Assembly: GCA_025201705.1 (NCBI GenBank)
Contig: MU616649.1
Location: forward strand, 1 to 30,530
Length of the DNA: 30,530 nucleotides
Origin: Dissophora ornata
Taxonomy: Eukaryota; Mortierellomycota; Mortierellomycetes; Mortierellales; Mortierellaceae
Reading direction: 5' to 3'
This document shows positions 11,313 to 22,910 of this stretch, one piece after another. Below the pieces are notes generated by a model. That model had not been told where the DNA came from and did not search any database. It saw nothing but the letters and a program-made list of their open reading frames with translations. The position numbers and the translations under genes were made by a program. Numbering within the stretch: position 1 is the stretch's first letter; each line of letters opens with the position of its first letter.

Positions 11313-14300
11313 TTACGGAATAGCCGGCACAAACACGGCCCCGCGCTGCTTTAACAGGAGTTTATTCAACCGACTTAGTCCTTCCACGTCCTGTGTGGAC
11401 GTATCCAGCAGCGTTAGCACGTCGGGTGGAGATCTCCAGTGCAGCCGCACCTTCTTCTTGTCTACAACTTGCCACATCCGAACTGACCGTTCAGCACAAC
11501 CAGTCACCAAATAGCTGCCACTGAGGGCCTCTACCCAGGCGATGGTGTTGACTTCTGCATGATTTTGAATTACCGCCTGGCACTGGCCCGATGCAACGTC
11601 CCAGAGTCGAACTGTCGAGTCTACGCTACCAGACGCTATCTGGTCACCGCTCGGCGAATACACGACGCTCGAAACAGTGTCGTAGTGGCCACCAAATGCG
11701 TGGCGGCGGTCTCCGATGGCAACATCCGACTGCTGCGCTGTCTCGTCCACCTTGCCAGATGATACCTGATCGCCATTTGACAAACACACAAAAGCTTTCC
11801 AGCCATGGCCGCCTAAAGTGTGGTGACAATCTCCAGTCTCAACATCCCACAGGCGTACGGTGTTGTCCTCACTACCAGACGCAAGCTGGTTGCCTTTTGG
11901 GGAATATGTGATGCTCAAAACACCATGGCAATGACCGCTAAAGGTACGACGACAATCTCCAGTTTCAACATCCCACAGCCGTATTGTTCTGTCCTCGCTG
12001 CCTGATGCGATCTCACCACCGTTTGGCGAATATGCGACACACCAAACCCAGTCGCTATGACCGCTCAAGGCATTGTGACAATCGCCGCTTTCAACATCCC
12101 ACAGCCGCACTGTATTATCGGAGCTTCCGGACGCAATCTGATCGCCTTCTGGTGAATAAACAACACTCAAGACACATCCACCATGGCCGCCCAGGGTGCG
12201 GCGGCAACATCCTTTTTCAACGTCCCACAACCGAACCGTCTTGTCCCAGCTTCCAGACGCGATCTGATCGCCTTTGGGCGAATACACGACGCTCCGTACA
12301 CGATCTCTATGGCCGCTCAAACTGTGGTGGCAATATCCTGTTTCAACATCCCAAATCCGCACTGTGTTGTCAGAACTGCCGGATACAATATGATCTCTTG
12401 TTGGTGAATACATGACACTCGAAACATGGCCGCTATGACTGGTTAATGTGTGGTGGGCGGGTCCTGTCTTCACGTCCCACAGTCGCACGGTATTGTCAAG
12501 ACTTCCAGACGCAATCTGATCTCGTTTTGGCGAATAGACGACGCTCGAAACACTCCCGCTATGGCCGCCTAAAGTGCGACGGCAATCTCCAGTCTCGACG
12601 TCCCACAACCGAACAGTCTTGTCCCAACTACCAGACACAATCTGATCACCCACCGTTGAAAACACGACGCTTGAAACTGGGTCGCTATGGCCCCTCAGGG
12701 TATGGCGGCAGTCTCCGGTTTCGACGTCCCATAACCGCACTGTCGTATCCCAACTACCAGATGCGATCAGATCACCTTTTGGTGAAAATACGACGCTCGA
12801 AACCCAACTACCATGGCCACCCAAGGTGTAGTGGCAATCTCCAGTATCAACGTCCCATAGCCGCGCTGTGTTGTCGAAACTGCCCGACGCAATCTGGTCA
12901 CCCTTTGGTGAGTACACTACACTCAATACTCCCCTCCTGTGTCCTTTCAAGATGTGGCGACAATCTCCCGTGACAACGTCCCACAGCCGTATTGTATTGT
13001 CTTCACTGCCAGACGCAATTTGACTTCCTGTTGGTGAGAACGCAATGCTCCGTATACTCTTGCTATGACCGCTCAAAGTGCGGAGGCAATCTCCGGTTTC
13101 AACACTCCAAAGCAGCATGGTGTCCTCATAACTGCCAAAGATAATCTGATCCCCTTTTGGCGAAAACGCGAGGCTCCGACCCCAGCCGCTATGTCCGTTC
13201 AAGGTGTGGAGACATTCTCCAGTTTCAACATCCCACAACCGCACTGTGAGGTCCTCGCTGCCAGACGCAATCTGGTCTCCTTTTGGCGAATATACCACAC
13301 TCGAAACATTCCTGCTATGGCCTCTCAGGGTCTTGATCTTCTCCCAGTTCGAAGTCGTATAGATACAGATGTTGCCATCAGCAAGACCGACTGTGAATGT
13401 TTCACTATCTGGCGAATATGCGCAGGACATCACCTCGCTGTCTTCTTTGAGAAACGGCAACTCGCCAAACTGGGCACCTGTCATTTGTGCCCTGCTCAAG
13501 TTACTTCCACGCAGCGAGACACTCCGAAGAATAGCTTTTCTTATATCTGCTCCTTGTAACTGAGCAGACTCGAATGCGCCATAGCTCAGATCCGCTCCTG
13601 GAATCTGAATACCTTGTAAATCCGCTCCGTTGAATTGCACTCCAGCTTTGACCAGAATCGTGATTGCATTGGCTGCTGCCCTGCGCACTGTCTCAAGGTC
13701 CATCTTTTCTGTCTTTGATCGTTCAATAACAGCCAGTAGCTGATTCTTAAAGACCGGTTCCTGTTGGACACGCTCCCCCAAGAACCGCAGAATCGACGGC
13801 TCGCTCACAAAGCTCTTCTTCCCCAAAGGCGATCCGAGCACTAGCTGCTCAATGGCGACGACCGCTTCATCCAACATGTCGTCACTGTCGAAGCTGCACA
13901 CTGAACTGACACTCCCTCGACGCGCCGCGGTAGTTGGTGACTCTGCGATCCTCCCTCTATCACCTCCTCTCTCCTGCGGTTCAAACACTGCGCGCGACAG
14001 ACAGTATTCAAGAACCGATCGATGAATAAAGCGGTATTGGTCGCCATTGCGCTTCAGAGGACACGCCTCACGCAAAAGTTTCTTCTCGCCTCCTTGGCCG
14101 AAAAAGGCCTCTTTCCATGTTCCTTGATCCCGAAAAGAGGAATACTCCACCACGGAATTACCCGATTGCTTCTCAAAGATCGCTGTCGCCAAGCTTTTCA
14201 AATACGCAATTCCTTGCCGTGTGAAGCCTTCGTCGGATAAATTCTCGAATGCTCCCCTGTCCCGATCGCTCATACTCTCGATTAGCCTTTTTTTGCCACG

Positions 14301-17300
14301 TTCCAGCCATAGCTCTACGAACTGGTCGTAGAGAGTGACCCTAGTGACACGAGCTGCAGAGAGGTTTTCTTTTGGGTCCACCATGCGTGGCAAAACCTCC
14401 AAAGATAAGGTCAACAGAAACGGGTTCGTCACGAGGTCTTTCAGGCCATGAATCCGATTAAGCACCACCAAGTAGTCATCAGCCTGCCACTTCAGTCCCT
14501 TCATACACGCAAATTGCTTGATGTAGTCCTCAATCTGACTCTTGGAGAACGGTGCGATGGCGGCCTCTTGGAACAGGGGTGACTCTGCTTGGTTATTACG
14601 GTCTACTGGTTGGAAGTGGTCCCGATAATCGGAACCAAGGTACTCGGTGCGGCAACTGATCACCATTTGAGCGCGCCATTCTCCTAATTGATTCAGTTGG
14701 TTTTTGGTATACAAGTTGTTCGTCTGCCGACTCTCATCATACCCATCGCAAATCAAGATAAACTCGCGGTAGCCCTTCAGTTCTCGGATTTGACGTTTGG
14801 TGAATCCTTCCTTCAGCAGTTGTTTGACAATGAGATCGTCTTCTGGATTTGGGATCGCTGCCAAGGTGACAAAGAGCGGAATTCGACCATCCTTTTTCTT
14901 GTAGCTGCTCCATAGGTAGCACTCCAGATGATGGTTAAAGGAAGATTTCCCCGCACCAGAATCTCCCAGTATTAAAAACACCTTTTGATCACTCTCAAGG
15001 AATTCCTTGACTTTGTCCATTAAAGGGAACTGTAGGTCATCACGGGCTTTTAGGTTAGCCTTGGCTTGTGGCGAAATATATACAGTTTCGCCTCTTCCTT
15101 GCAGCCGTCGCTCTTTCAATTGGCGCAAACTGGCTTCAACGTCCAACTTGTTTTGCGCGCGGTCGAGAAGAGACTGAGACAATGGCGGGGGTAAGGCGAC
15201 CTTCAATGGATGTGGGCCAGGACCTTCCTCTCGACAAGATTGGTGAAGCGCCTGCTTCTTGGCGTCCCCGGTCTTTCCCAGCTCCTTCAGTAGTGTTTCA
15301 GCGGCTAAAGTAATTAAATGACCTGATCATGTTAGAAAATCGGAAACATACAACCAGTCGTTGCAGCAACGTCAATAGTCATCTTAAAGGTTGATTTGTA
15401 TCTCACGTATATCTACCGTCATACCTCGCAATGAAGTTCCGGATGAATCAGCCAGATGCATAAGAATATCGAGGATCCATTGCTTAATGTTGGATTGTTG
15501 GCCCCAGACCGCATCGTTTTGATACATCTCCCCTAGAAACGCAACGGCGCTTTCTCGAGAGTCGTCATCGCACTCTAGATTGGCTGCTAAATCACCCAAC
15601 CGTTCGCACACTCCCCATTGGAATGCTGGATCGCTGCGGCATGGCGCTTCACAGACCAGTCTCCCGAATTCGATGAGTTTGCCATTCCGTAACAAGATAT
15701 CTGCGCCACGCAATGCGGGATACCATGCACGTTTGCGACTGAAGCTGAGCCCTTGTTGGAGACACACCAGAAGCTGCTGCCCGCTCTTAGCCAGTACAGC
15801 CACGTCGTCGACCGCTATTTTCGCCACTGTAAACACCTCTGATGCTCCAGCTGCTCCTTCTTGAATATCGCTCAAGCCCTCGACAAGTCGATTGAGATCC
15901 AAGCCCTTCACTGCGCTCACTATCCCTGCAACTCCCTTGACCACTTTCCCTGTGCGTCGTGCCGTGGCTTGCCATAGTGTTTCATTGTCCGGAACGTACA
16001 GTAAAGCTTGAGCAGCATAGGCGGCTTGATAGACCAAGTACGGGTCAGTATTGCTTTCCAGTTGATGCAAATACGCAGCGAGAGGCGCATGAAGCGTTTC
16101 GCGGTCTAAGCCCTGGACGTCAGTATCAGCCATGGCATCCAAGACGTGCGACACCGTAAGTGTCAACCGGTATATATAATCTGGCGATTGTTGGTGAGTG
16201 CCTCTTAAACGCGCGCTGATGAGCTCCAGTATCTTGACCAAGTTGTCAGCGTTGAGAAGGCCGGGGGAAGCGCATTGCACTAGTTGCGCCAGTCCGTTGA
16301 TCAGATTGAAATCCAGCATTTCAGACTGCTCGATACCATGGAATAACTGTTGGAGCAACTGCTGAAGATCATCCTTCTCGAGAACCGGGACCAGACACAC
16401 GATTTCTGCAACGGTCCTCGCATCTTTAAGTTCCTCGTGGACGAATTCTCGAAGCATGTTGAGAGCCAGCGTCTTCAACCTTTCCTGCTCGTCCGTGTCG
16501 TCCTTGACTGCTGCTAACCAGTTGCGCTCGGCTTGATCGAGTGCGTCGTCGGGTGACTGTAAATATCGCAGAAGTTCAAGGCAGTGAACGAGTTGTGAAA
16601 TGCTCTCCAGACGCTCCTCCAATTTTGGCAATTTGTTCATGTCAGGAGGCTGGTGTATGTCCTTTGCAAAAAATTGTCGAGGGGTTGGTGCAGTGTCGCG
16701 GCCTGGGCTTTCTTGAGTCTTGGCGGGAGCAAGAAGAGGGGGAGAGGGCAATCCGCGCACGGCTAAAAGGTGCACAACAGGGTCTGCAGTGGTGTGAGCC
16801 GAGAGATATGTAGCAGGGTCTGCAGAGGGACTCAGATCTTTATCATGATTTGGTGTGGCAGGCGATGCGATGCTGTCGGAGAGCGATGCGATGCTATCGG
16901 AAAGTGATATGATGCTGTTGGGTCGAGAAGATGTAGAATGTCTTGACTCTCTCCTGCGTCTGTAAGGTATGAATGATACAGCGTCATTTAATGTTATTTT
17001 TGCGAGTTTGTAAGCACGAAAAAAAAACCATAGATCAATCGTCCACCCACTTACCCCCATTTTTCTGCTTTCGTGTAACTGACCTGCGACCTGTCGCGAT
17101 GCCCCAATTTGTCCAACATCTCACTAAGCTCAAAATACGTGGCAGCAATCCCATTGCACAGGACTCGATCCTCTGCGCGCGAAGAGGAGGTAAGAGCCCT
17201 TCTCGCGGATGATTTCATGCGTGATAAGGCGATTTCCGCTTCGCCACAGTACGTTAGAGCCATTTCAGGATTCCTTGCTCTGCGCACGTTCTCCAAATGA

Positions 17301-17371
17301 CCATGTGCAACCTCTAGCGCCGCTTGCGGCGTGAGGACGTTTCTCCATGGCGAAATTGGACTGCTGTACAT
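11313..17371 (-). CDS. NLR-A: ARM-like / NACHT / pentapeptide / WD40 STAND protein, 3 exons
   Basis: NLR-like signalling NTPase, probably a cytosolic receptor. Exons (complement): 17055-17371, 15425-16959, 11313-15304; introns 95 and 120 nt, phases 2 and 1; 1947 aa. Residues 1-106 form a helical, TPR-like segment. A Ser-rich linker follows, then an ARM-like helical domain at about 190-610. NACHT starts near 725: Walker A GDSGAGKSS (about 731-739), Walker B FILICDGYDES (799-809), sensor WRAQMVISCRTEY (827-839), and a typical YRFIHRSVLEY motif near 1041-1051. Pentapeptide repeats span about 1175-1232 (FNGADLQGIQIPGADL). WD40 units run from about 1240 to 1904, with a 43-residue tail. The first in-frame ATG is 17371; the paralogue's exon 1 has exactly the same length, supporting this start. 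The upstream frame stays open to about 17466, so a 5' exon is possible. The ligand and output are unknown. Confidence 0.88.
11571..13328 (-). repeat. Tandem array of 126-bp WD40 repeats with high internal conservation
   Basis: Fourteen consecutive units; 13 are exactly 42 codons and one (unit 13, 40 codons) is degenerate. Divergent units flank it on each side (about 13329-13454 and 11445-11570). The core of each unit reads SVVYSPKGDQIASGS, then TVRLWDVETGDC. Most positions are near-identical, but repeat positions 2, 5-7, 9, 25, 27, 40 and 41 change from unit to unit. Fourteen units would be enough for two seven-bladed propellers. Confidence 0.92.
16862..16924 (-). repeat. Three-copy 21-nt minisatellite in NLR-A linker
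   Basis: Three 21-nt units (16862-16882, 16883-16903, 16904-16924) encode a repeated SLSDSIA-type heptad in the Ser-rich linker just after intron 1. The paralogue NLR-B lacks this segment. Confidence 0.85.
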
Positions 17372-18857
17372 TTTCGATTTCCAATTGTCAGCTTCTGGAG
17401 TGGATTTTGGCAGTAACTGACAGCCAGCAAAGCCGTCGTCGAGCACTGGGCTTGCTGGAGTAACGAGCTAATTGAGGAACGGAAAATGCGTATTTGTCAA
17501 TAATATCAGGGGGGCCAAGAAGCAGCGCCTCGCCTGAAACGTCTTACAATTCAAGACTTTTGCGATGGAACAAAGTGAGCGAGCGGAATGATACTCTTTG
17601 TGCCGCGTACTGCCAGCAGCGAGGGCGGTCATCAAACAAATGATTATTATTCAGAGTCCATGTGAATGGCCGATCTCTTAATTCACACGCACTCCCTCTC
17701 CAGTTATTATGTTGAGACATCCTTGAACCCTGGCTCTGGTACGGAAAGTAATTGGTTATTGTGGATTACCTATGAATTGCCACTGAACTCGTGCTAAAAC
17801 AGGCTGAGCGGACCGGCACGGAGGGAAGAGAGACAGCGCTTTATGGGCCGACCACTCGTGCTTGTATCTGAGAAGAAAGGAAGGAAGGGAAGAGACATTT
17901 CTTTCGTTAGAGCGCATTTTCTTTACCTTTCCCTCTTCGCCCCCTCTGTGTAACTTGTGCTGGGCTCTTCTAGAAGTGTTTTCTTTTGCCCGCAACACAC
18001 TCATCCAGCCATCGACAACCTCATACCGTCCATCTCGGCCTCCTTTTTTTTCCCCCTGGCTTTTTTGCGCTCTAATGAACGTAAATTACGACTTTCTGAG
18101 ACTTTACGATGATATGCCAGGGCATCGTTTTGTCACACACTACATTCGAGGTGTAACTGGGAGATGCGGGAGTGATGTGAGGGAGAGGGAAGGGGAAATC
18201 CCGACTGAGCAATCACAAGGGATTTGGTCTCCGCGAAACACTGAAAGGGCACTGCAAAGTTTCCGTGCAGTTTTTTTTTTTTTTATCTGGGGAAACACCT
18301 CTGAATGTGTAACACTCGGCTATGCTGCCAAAATGGTTTGCTACTTGTCCCTGTGATCTTTTTTTCCCGCAAAGCTGGCTTCTCGCCCACAAGTATTGTA
18401 TCTTTGGGTTGATATCTGTAACATCGCAAGCGCGGTAGGGCAAGTTACTACAAATAATTTGTACCTGGACTTTCTTGGTGGATACAGATATCGAAATGCT
18501 ACACGACGGTTAGGTTGCGGAACACTCTTCCCCGCCCAGTCGTTTAAAGCACTTTCCATCGAAAGGGGGTCTATCCAATTTTTGTAGAACAAAGAAAATG
18601 CTCATTTTTTATTCACGTTCCCATGAAGGCTGCGATGAGAAAAGTGATGAACCGAGCGTTTAACGTGTTACTTGCGCCTGTGGTATGAAACGAAATTTGA
18701 GAAAGTGAAGGAACTGTGGTCCATGATCAAAGGGAGACCCTGCTAATGAAAGGCGTCCTAATCCTCAAAGCGCCTTCTCTTGCATGTTTCCATCCTTGAG
18801 ATCACACCCATACTAGCCAACGAGAGAGAGAGAGTGAAAGCTCTCCCCTTTTTCCAC
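17372..18857. other. Intergenic region upstream of NLR-A and downstream of the orphan gene
   Basis: About 1.5 kb without a convincing gene. It contains an acceptor-like CAATTAG on the minus strand near 17467, which could end a 5' intron of NLR-A. A plus-strand pyrimidine-rich stretch at about 17900-18060 looks like a fungal core promoter, and poly-T runs lie at 18041-18066 and 18270-18284. The 164-codon open frame at 17862-18356 (+) lacks an early ATG and runs through the poly-T tracts. The 82-codon frame at 18004-17756 (-) starts with ATG but has no recognisable domain. Confidence 0.5.
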
Positions 18858-21034
18858 TTAATTCAGAGCGGAACCAAAATTCATCAGCCCGTCTCTACCA
18901 GACACCTCAAGCCCTTCCTTCCATTGGCAATACATTTCGATTGCCTGCACGAACTGACCATTCTTGAACTCCGTCTCGCTCATCTCGCCCGCGTTCGAAA
19001 GAACAGTATTGCGTTCCAGCAAGACCGCGTCCATCAAATCAAGGCAGTCCTTGAAAGCGCAGTCATTCCCGAGGTACTGACGGCAAAGCTGCGAGAAGAA
19101 TTTGATTGACCACAAGGTATGCTGCGTGTGGAGCCCATGGGTGCCATGGTGGGGAGCTAGGTAGTCCTTCCAGAAGGCCTTCCATTCTTGAACACGGATA
19201 CGATGCATGAAGACGTTTCGCTCACTCTTACGGAGGATACCTGTCATATTGCATTCGATATGATAACCCCCCCAAAGATTATTGAAGTGAGCGAGATTGT
19301 GACAGAGAGGCACACTCGTCACATCAGACAAGACAGAGAGACAACTTTTCCTGCCACCAACATACCTCTCGACTTTGCAAGAAAATCCATGAGCTTTTTA
19401 TAACGCCTCACTCTCTTCTTCATATGAAGCATGATATCCGTCTCCAGCATATCCTCGTATGCTTTCGACTCGGTGACGCTATTACACCACTTGCATGGTG
19501 GGAGATCAGCCGCCCATGCTGCATGGGCAATGCCAGGATCTTGGTCAAGTATAGAACCTGGAGCTAGTGTTGGGGCCGGGGCTGTGGCAGTGGCGATGGC
19601 AGGGGCAAGTGAAAGACCCGAACCTTCCGCCACAAAGCTCGTAGCCTCTTGAAGATGCGATGGTGTAGCAACTGTTCTCTGTGATACAGAGTGTGAGCCA
19701 GCCTGATATCGACTGGCTACAGCCCGATCGCTCAAAGACGGCGATGAAATCGCGACCGATGCGGCCGGGTCCCCCGGAAACTTCGTGATAGGACGTGATA
19801 TTGCGCCAGAAATCCCATTCGACCCATTAGCTGCAGCTGGGACTGAGGAAGCTAGGGCACGGTAGCGCGCAGCATGCTGGCCTGGGGTTCCAGAGACGAT
19901 CGCCCCAAATTCTAGTGCTTGTGAAACCGACACCGAAGGGACAGGCGAACGAGAATACACAGATGGATTGGTGGCTCGCGCTGAAGCGGGTGAGGATTGT
20001 TCGGGCGAGATTGGAGGAGTCCCGCGGCATGAGAACAGTGTGCTCTCGCAAGAGTCTGTGGTTGCAGAAAGCTCGGGGAGTTGACTGTATCTTGCTTCAA
20101 ATATTAGGGAGCGATACTCTCTGTCGGAGAGGTGACTGACCACTAATCGGCTAGCTGAGGAAGAAGTGACCGCAGATGACGGAGTTGGAGGGGCGTAAAC
20201 CTGCGAGACTGCGCTCATGCCGATTGTCTCGTGAGCTTTCCTAGTTAATGGAACATGGATGGGAGATAATCTGTTTGGGCCGACCGGAGCCGCACTGACC
20301 GAAACAAAGGCGACCGGCACTTTTGAATGTAGGGCCGGGAGGTCAGTGATGGGTGCATTAATCGGGAATGGGGATATTAACCCTGGATTACAGTCGCCTG
20401 GACGCGTCGTCGATCGGGGCTTCTCTAGTCGGGTTGCTGTACTATTCGAGGATGGGGCCGTCAACACACTGGTGGCCGCAGCTGTAGGGACCGAGGTTTG
20501 AGGAGCCACTACTGGAGCTGTCGATGCTGGAGCGACTTTTGCTATGACTGGGCTGACGGAGACGATAGGGCCCACGGCTGAAGTTCCCAAGGCTTGGCGA
20601 ATAAGATTCGAAGTTGGGTCTAGAGCGTCGACCTGAGCAGCGTGAGCTTGGCCATTTCGAGAAGATTTGGATGATGTGCCGCCAGGTGTACAAGCGTCCT
20701 CATCATCAGAGGACACGGGTATTTCGTTGTCAGAGTCGTGAATAGCGATAGTACCGGCGGTACACGGGGGGTTGAGGGAAAGGGTGTTGTCGGTGGGTTT
20801 AGCGCTGTTTCTATAGTCCGAACGACCAACTCGGCGAGGAGATGCTTGCGTTCGACCAGGAAGACTGAAGCGGGATCGAGCACCGGCATCACCACTCACA
20901 ACTGGGGCATAGGCCGCTGCGGTTGCGGTTGTGTCATTTTCTCTGCGTTGGACTGTTCGCCATTGGACAGGAAAGGCTCCCGCATAAATTTGGGTGATGA
21001 TGGCGCTTTTGATGTTTATACTAAATGGGTGCAT
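18858..21034 (-). CDS. Orphan protein: long disordered region plus CxxC-containing C-terminal domain, 2 exons
   Basis: I do not recognise the family. Exons (complement): 19366-21034 and 18858-19240, joined across a 125-nt intron (donor GTATGT, acceptor ATGACAG, phase 1); 2052 nt, 683 aa. Residues about 30-500 are rich in Ala, Ser, Pro, Thr and Val and look disordered. Near 95-113 is a hydrophobic-then-acidic stretch (TIAIHDSDNE, IPVSSDDEDA) that resembles a SUMO-interacting or phospho-regulated motif. From 514 a compact-looking segment begins with CKWC. A basic helix follows (HMKKRVRRYKKLMDFL), then an aromatic-rich part (VQEWKAFWKDYLAP) with further Cys residues; it ends soon after QWKEGLEVSGRDG. 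Nuclear location is a guess from the basic and acidic motifs. It sits between two inverted NLR paralogues and is transcribed in the same direction as NLR-A. The start ATG at 21034 is the first in frame. Confidence 0.72.
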
Positions 21035-22609
21035 GGCTTTTTGTTAAAGCTAAAGCACTTGAAGCAGGAAGGCATCAGTAATAAAAATTAGAAGTTGCAT
21101 GGATTAGACACCGTTAAAAACGCACGAAAGAGCGAAGCTTGGATAAAGCTGGGTTTATGTGTCCATCGAGTCATGCAAACGGTTCTCGAACTGGGAGAAC
21201 GGCGTTAGAGGAAGGCTGATATTGATGCAGCGCAGATAGGATGAATAACAGGCCATAGCCTCGTTTTTTTTTCAGTATATTTATCACCTCCCTCGTGGAG
21301 AAGAGTGGGGGAAAGGAGGAGAGCGTAGTCATGCTGATTCGTCCACGCTATCTGTAGACGAAAAATGGCCTTGTTGCGCTTTTTTCGTGTATTTTGTCGA
21401 AACCTCACGCGAACCGGCACGAACGCCAGCTCACGAAAGGAGTATTTGTTGGCCATGCTTTTTAAATCCGCAGAATCTCCCCTCCTCTATTCTTTCGTTT
21501 ATTTCCTCCCCTCTCCCTCTTCTATACACTCTTGACAGAAAGTAACCTTCCAATAGCTTCACTGCTGTGAAATTGGAAAGGAATTATGTTGAAGTAGAGC
21601 TGAAAAAAGGGTAGTTTGAAGTGCTAGTGAGGTGTGAGTGTGTCAGATGAATACAGCGGAAAGAATTAGGCCGCAAGAAAAAACCGACAACAAGAAAAAA
21701 AAAGAAAAAAAACCAAGAAGACGCCCGAACAAAGGGCCTTTAGGTGACTAAAGCGCAGATAATATGCGATGACGGCGTCAACCGCAGGAAGAAAGCAAGT
21801 ACACGACACCATCTTTTAAAAGGATAAGTTTGACGCAATATCAGGAGGTGGAAAGAAGGGCATTCGTTTTACTCACACCTTCTTGTTAGATCTCTTATGT
21901 CGTCGAGCAGCTTTGAGGGAGTGACTGAAGTATGAGGAATGAGGCAGAAAGGAAAGCTTGGTAGGCGAGGAAAAGAGAGGAAAGTGTTGAAATGGTGGAA
22001 GCAATCTTTTTATACCGTGAAGTCATCTCGCTTCGCGTCCTCCAATTTTAACAAGCGCATTGCGACAATATCTATTATTAATTCTGGCTTCAAGCCCCAT
22101 AAAGCTCATTGACAGCAATGGTCTAAATCGGCTTTGGCACCATGACTTTTTACATTGCCTTGAAGCGATGCGGATCGAACTCTGACTTTTTTCGGCTAGG
22201 CGTCAGTGCGTGCATCTTTTTCACTCCTTCAGTTCTTGTCATTTTCTGTGGCTGCAACCTGCTGAAAAGTTCATGAGGGCGAAAGCACGAGAAGGAGATG
22301 GCAGTGAAAATTTGGCTTGTTAATTCTAATACACTTTTTCTCTCCCTTAGTCTTTCTTCGTCTTTTTCATTCAATCTCAGTTTCTTTTCCGTTCCTTGTA
22401 TGGACGTCGAGTTTCCTCCTCCCCTCCTCCTCTCTTCTTTTCCTACGCATATCGAAGCATTATTGCGCTTCCTTGCAACAATCAAAGGCAGAGGCTTCCA
22501 TTTTTTTTGCCATGCCAAAAATGAAGCAATGCCAGTCTCGGCACTCTCGACCCAAGAATAGTGTTGCTGTTCTTACTTGCGCTGTTGTACACAAATATTC
22601 AGAACCCCA
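21035..22609. other. Gene-poor intergenic region, part 1
   Basis: Promoter side of the orphan gene and beyond. Visible items: a 6-bp-stem hairpin GTTCTC/GAGAAC at 21182-21200, whose left half also reads as a heat-shock-like TTCnnGAA; a pyrimidine tract at 21476-21532; an A-rich tract at 21676-21716; and a long CT tract at 22326-22445. Open frames at 21456-21205 (-), 22298-22561 (+) and 22518-22150 (-) are mostly readings of these biased tracts. The tail of the last, from the ATG on the minus strand near 22242, has mixed composition but no domain. I see no tRNA or rRNA. Confidence 0.5.
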
Positions 22610-22849
22610 CTAAGTCACCTTTCTCTCTATGTCTCTAATAAGCCCCAACGACAACAGGCTTTCTATCCTTTCTATTGGTATTAATATTATTTCCGCTCCA
22701 GCTGCAATTTTTTTTTGGGTCACTTTGCTTTGAAAGCAAGATGTGTCTTCTTGCTCTTCCTCCGCAAGCCCAAACCAACGACAGTACTCGTTATAATCGT
22801 CAGTTCCTACACTTCTCAATAAAGCATAATCCATTTCACACAAAACCAT
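22610..22849 (-). CDS. Small hypothetical ORF, 79 aa
   Basis: Single open frame from ATG at 22849, with mixed, protein-like composition: acidic middle (GLAEEEQEDTSC), then a hydrophobic/Ile-rich part (GAEIILIPIERIESLL). There is no recognised domain, signal peptide or membrane segment. It lies about 60 nt downstream of the end of a possible tiny spliced gene on the same strand. It could be an exon of a larger gene, a relic, or chance. Confidence 0.2.
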   Translation of the reverse strand: MVLCEMDYALLRSVGTDDYNEYCRWFGLAEEEQEDTSCFQSKVTQKKIAAGAEIILIPIERIESLLSLGLIRDIERKVT

Positions 22850-22910
22850 CGCCTCATACACCACTATTTTTCACTCTTGCTTGGCGCTCCGAATCGGGGA
22901 GTGAAATAGT

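Noticed and set aside
11571..13328. Regularly spaced repeats resembling a CRISPR array
   Set aside because: The whole 126-bp unit is coding WD40 sequence in one frame, with codon-scale variation and a fungal context.
11820..13559. Series of plus-strand open frames opposite the WD40 array
   Set aside because: Periodic shadows of the 126-bp repeats in the antisense frame; they have no independent evidence.
17862..18356. 164-codon plus-strand open frame
   Set aside because: No early ATG, crosses two poly-T tracts, no domain; better explained as promoter-like sequence.
22160..22210. tRNA-like GTTCGATCC on the minus strand
   Set aside because: The arms flanking the T-loop do not pair and no A-box or acceptor stem could be found.
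22298..22518. Overlapping open frames on both strands
   Set aside because: Both read through a strongly pyrimidine-biased tract; Ser/Leu/Phe-rich on one strand and Lys/Glu/Arg-rich on the other.
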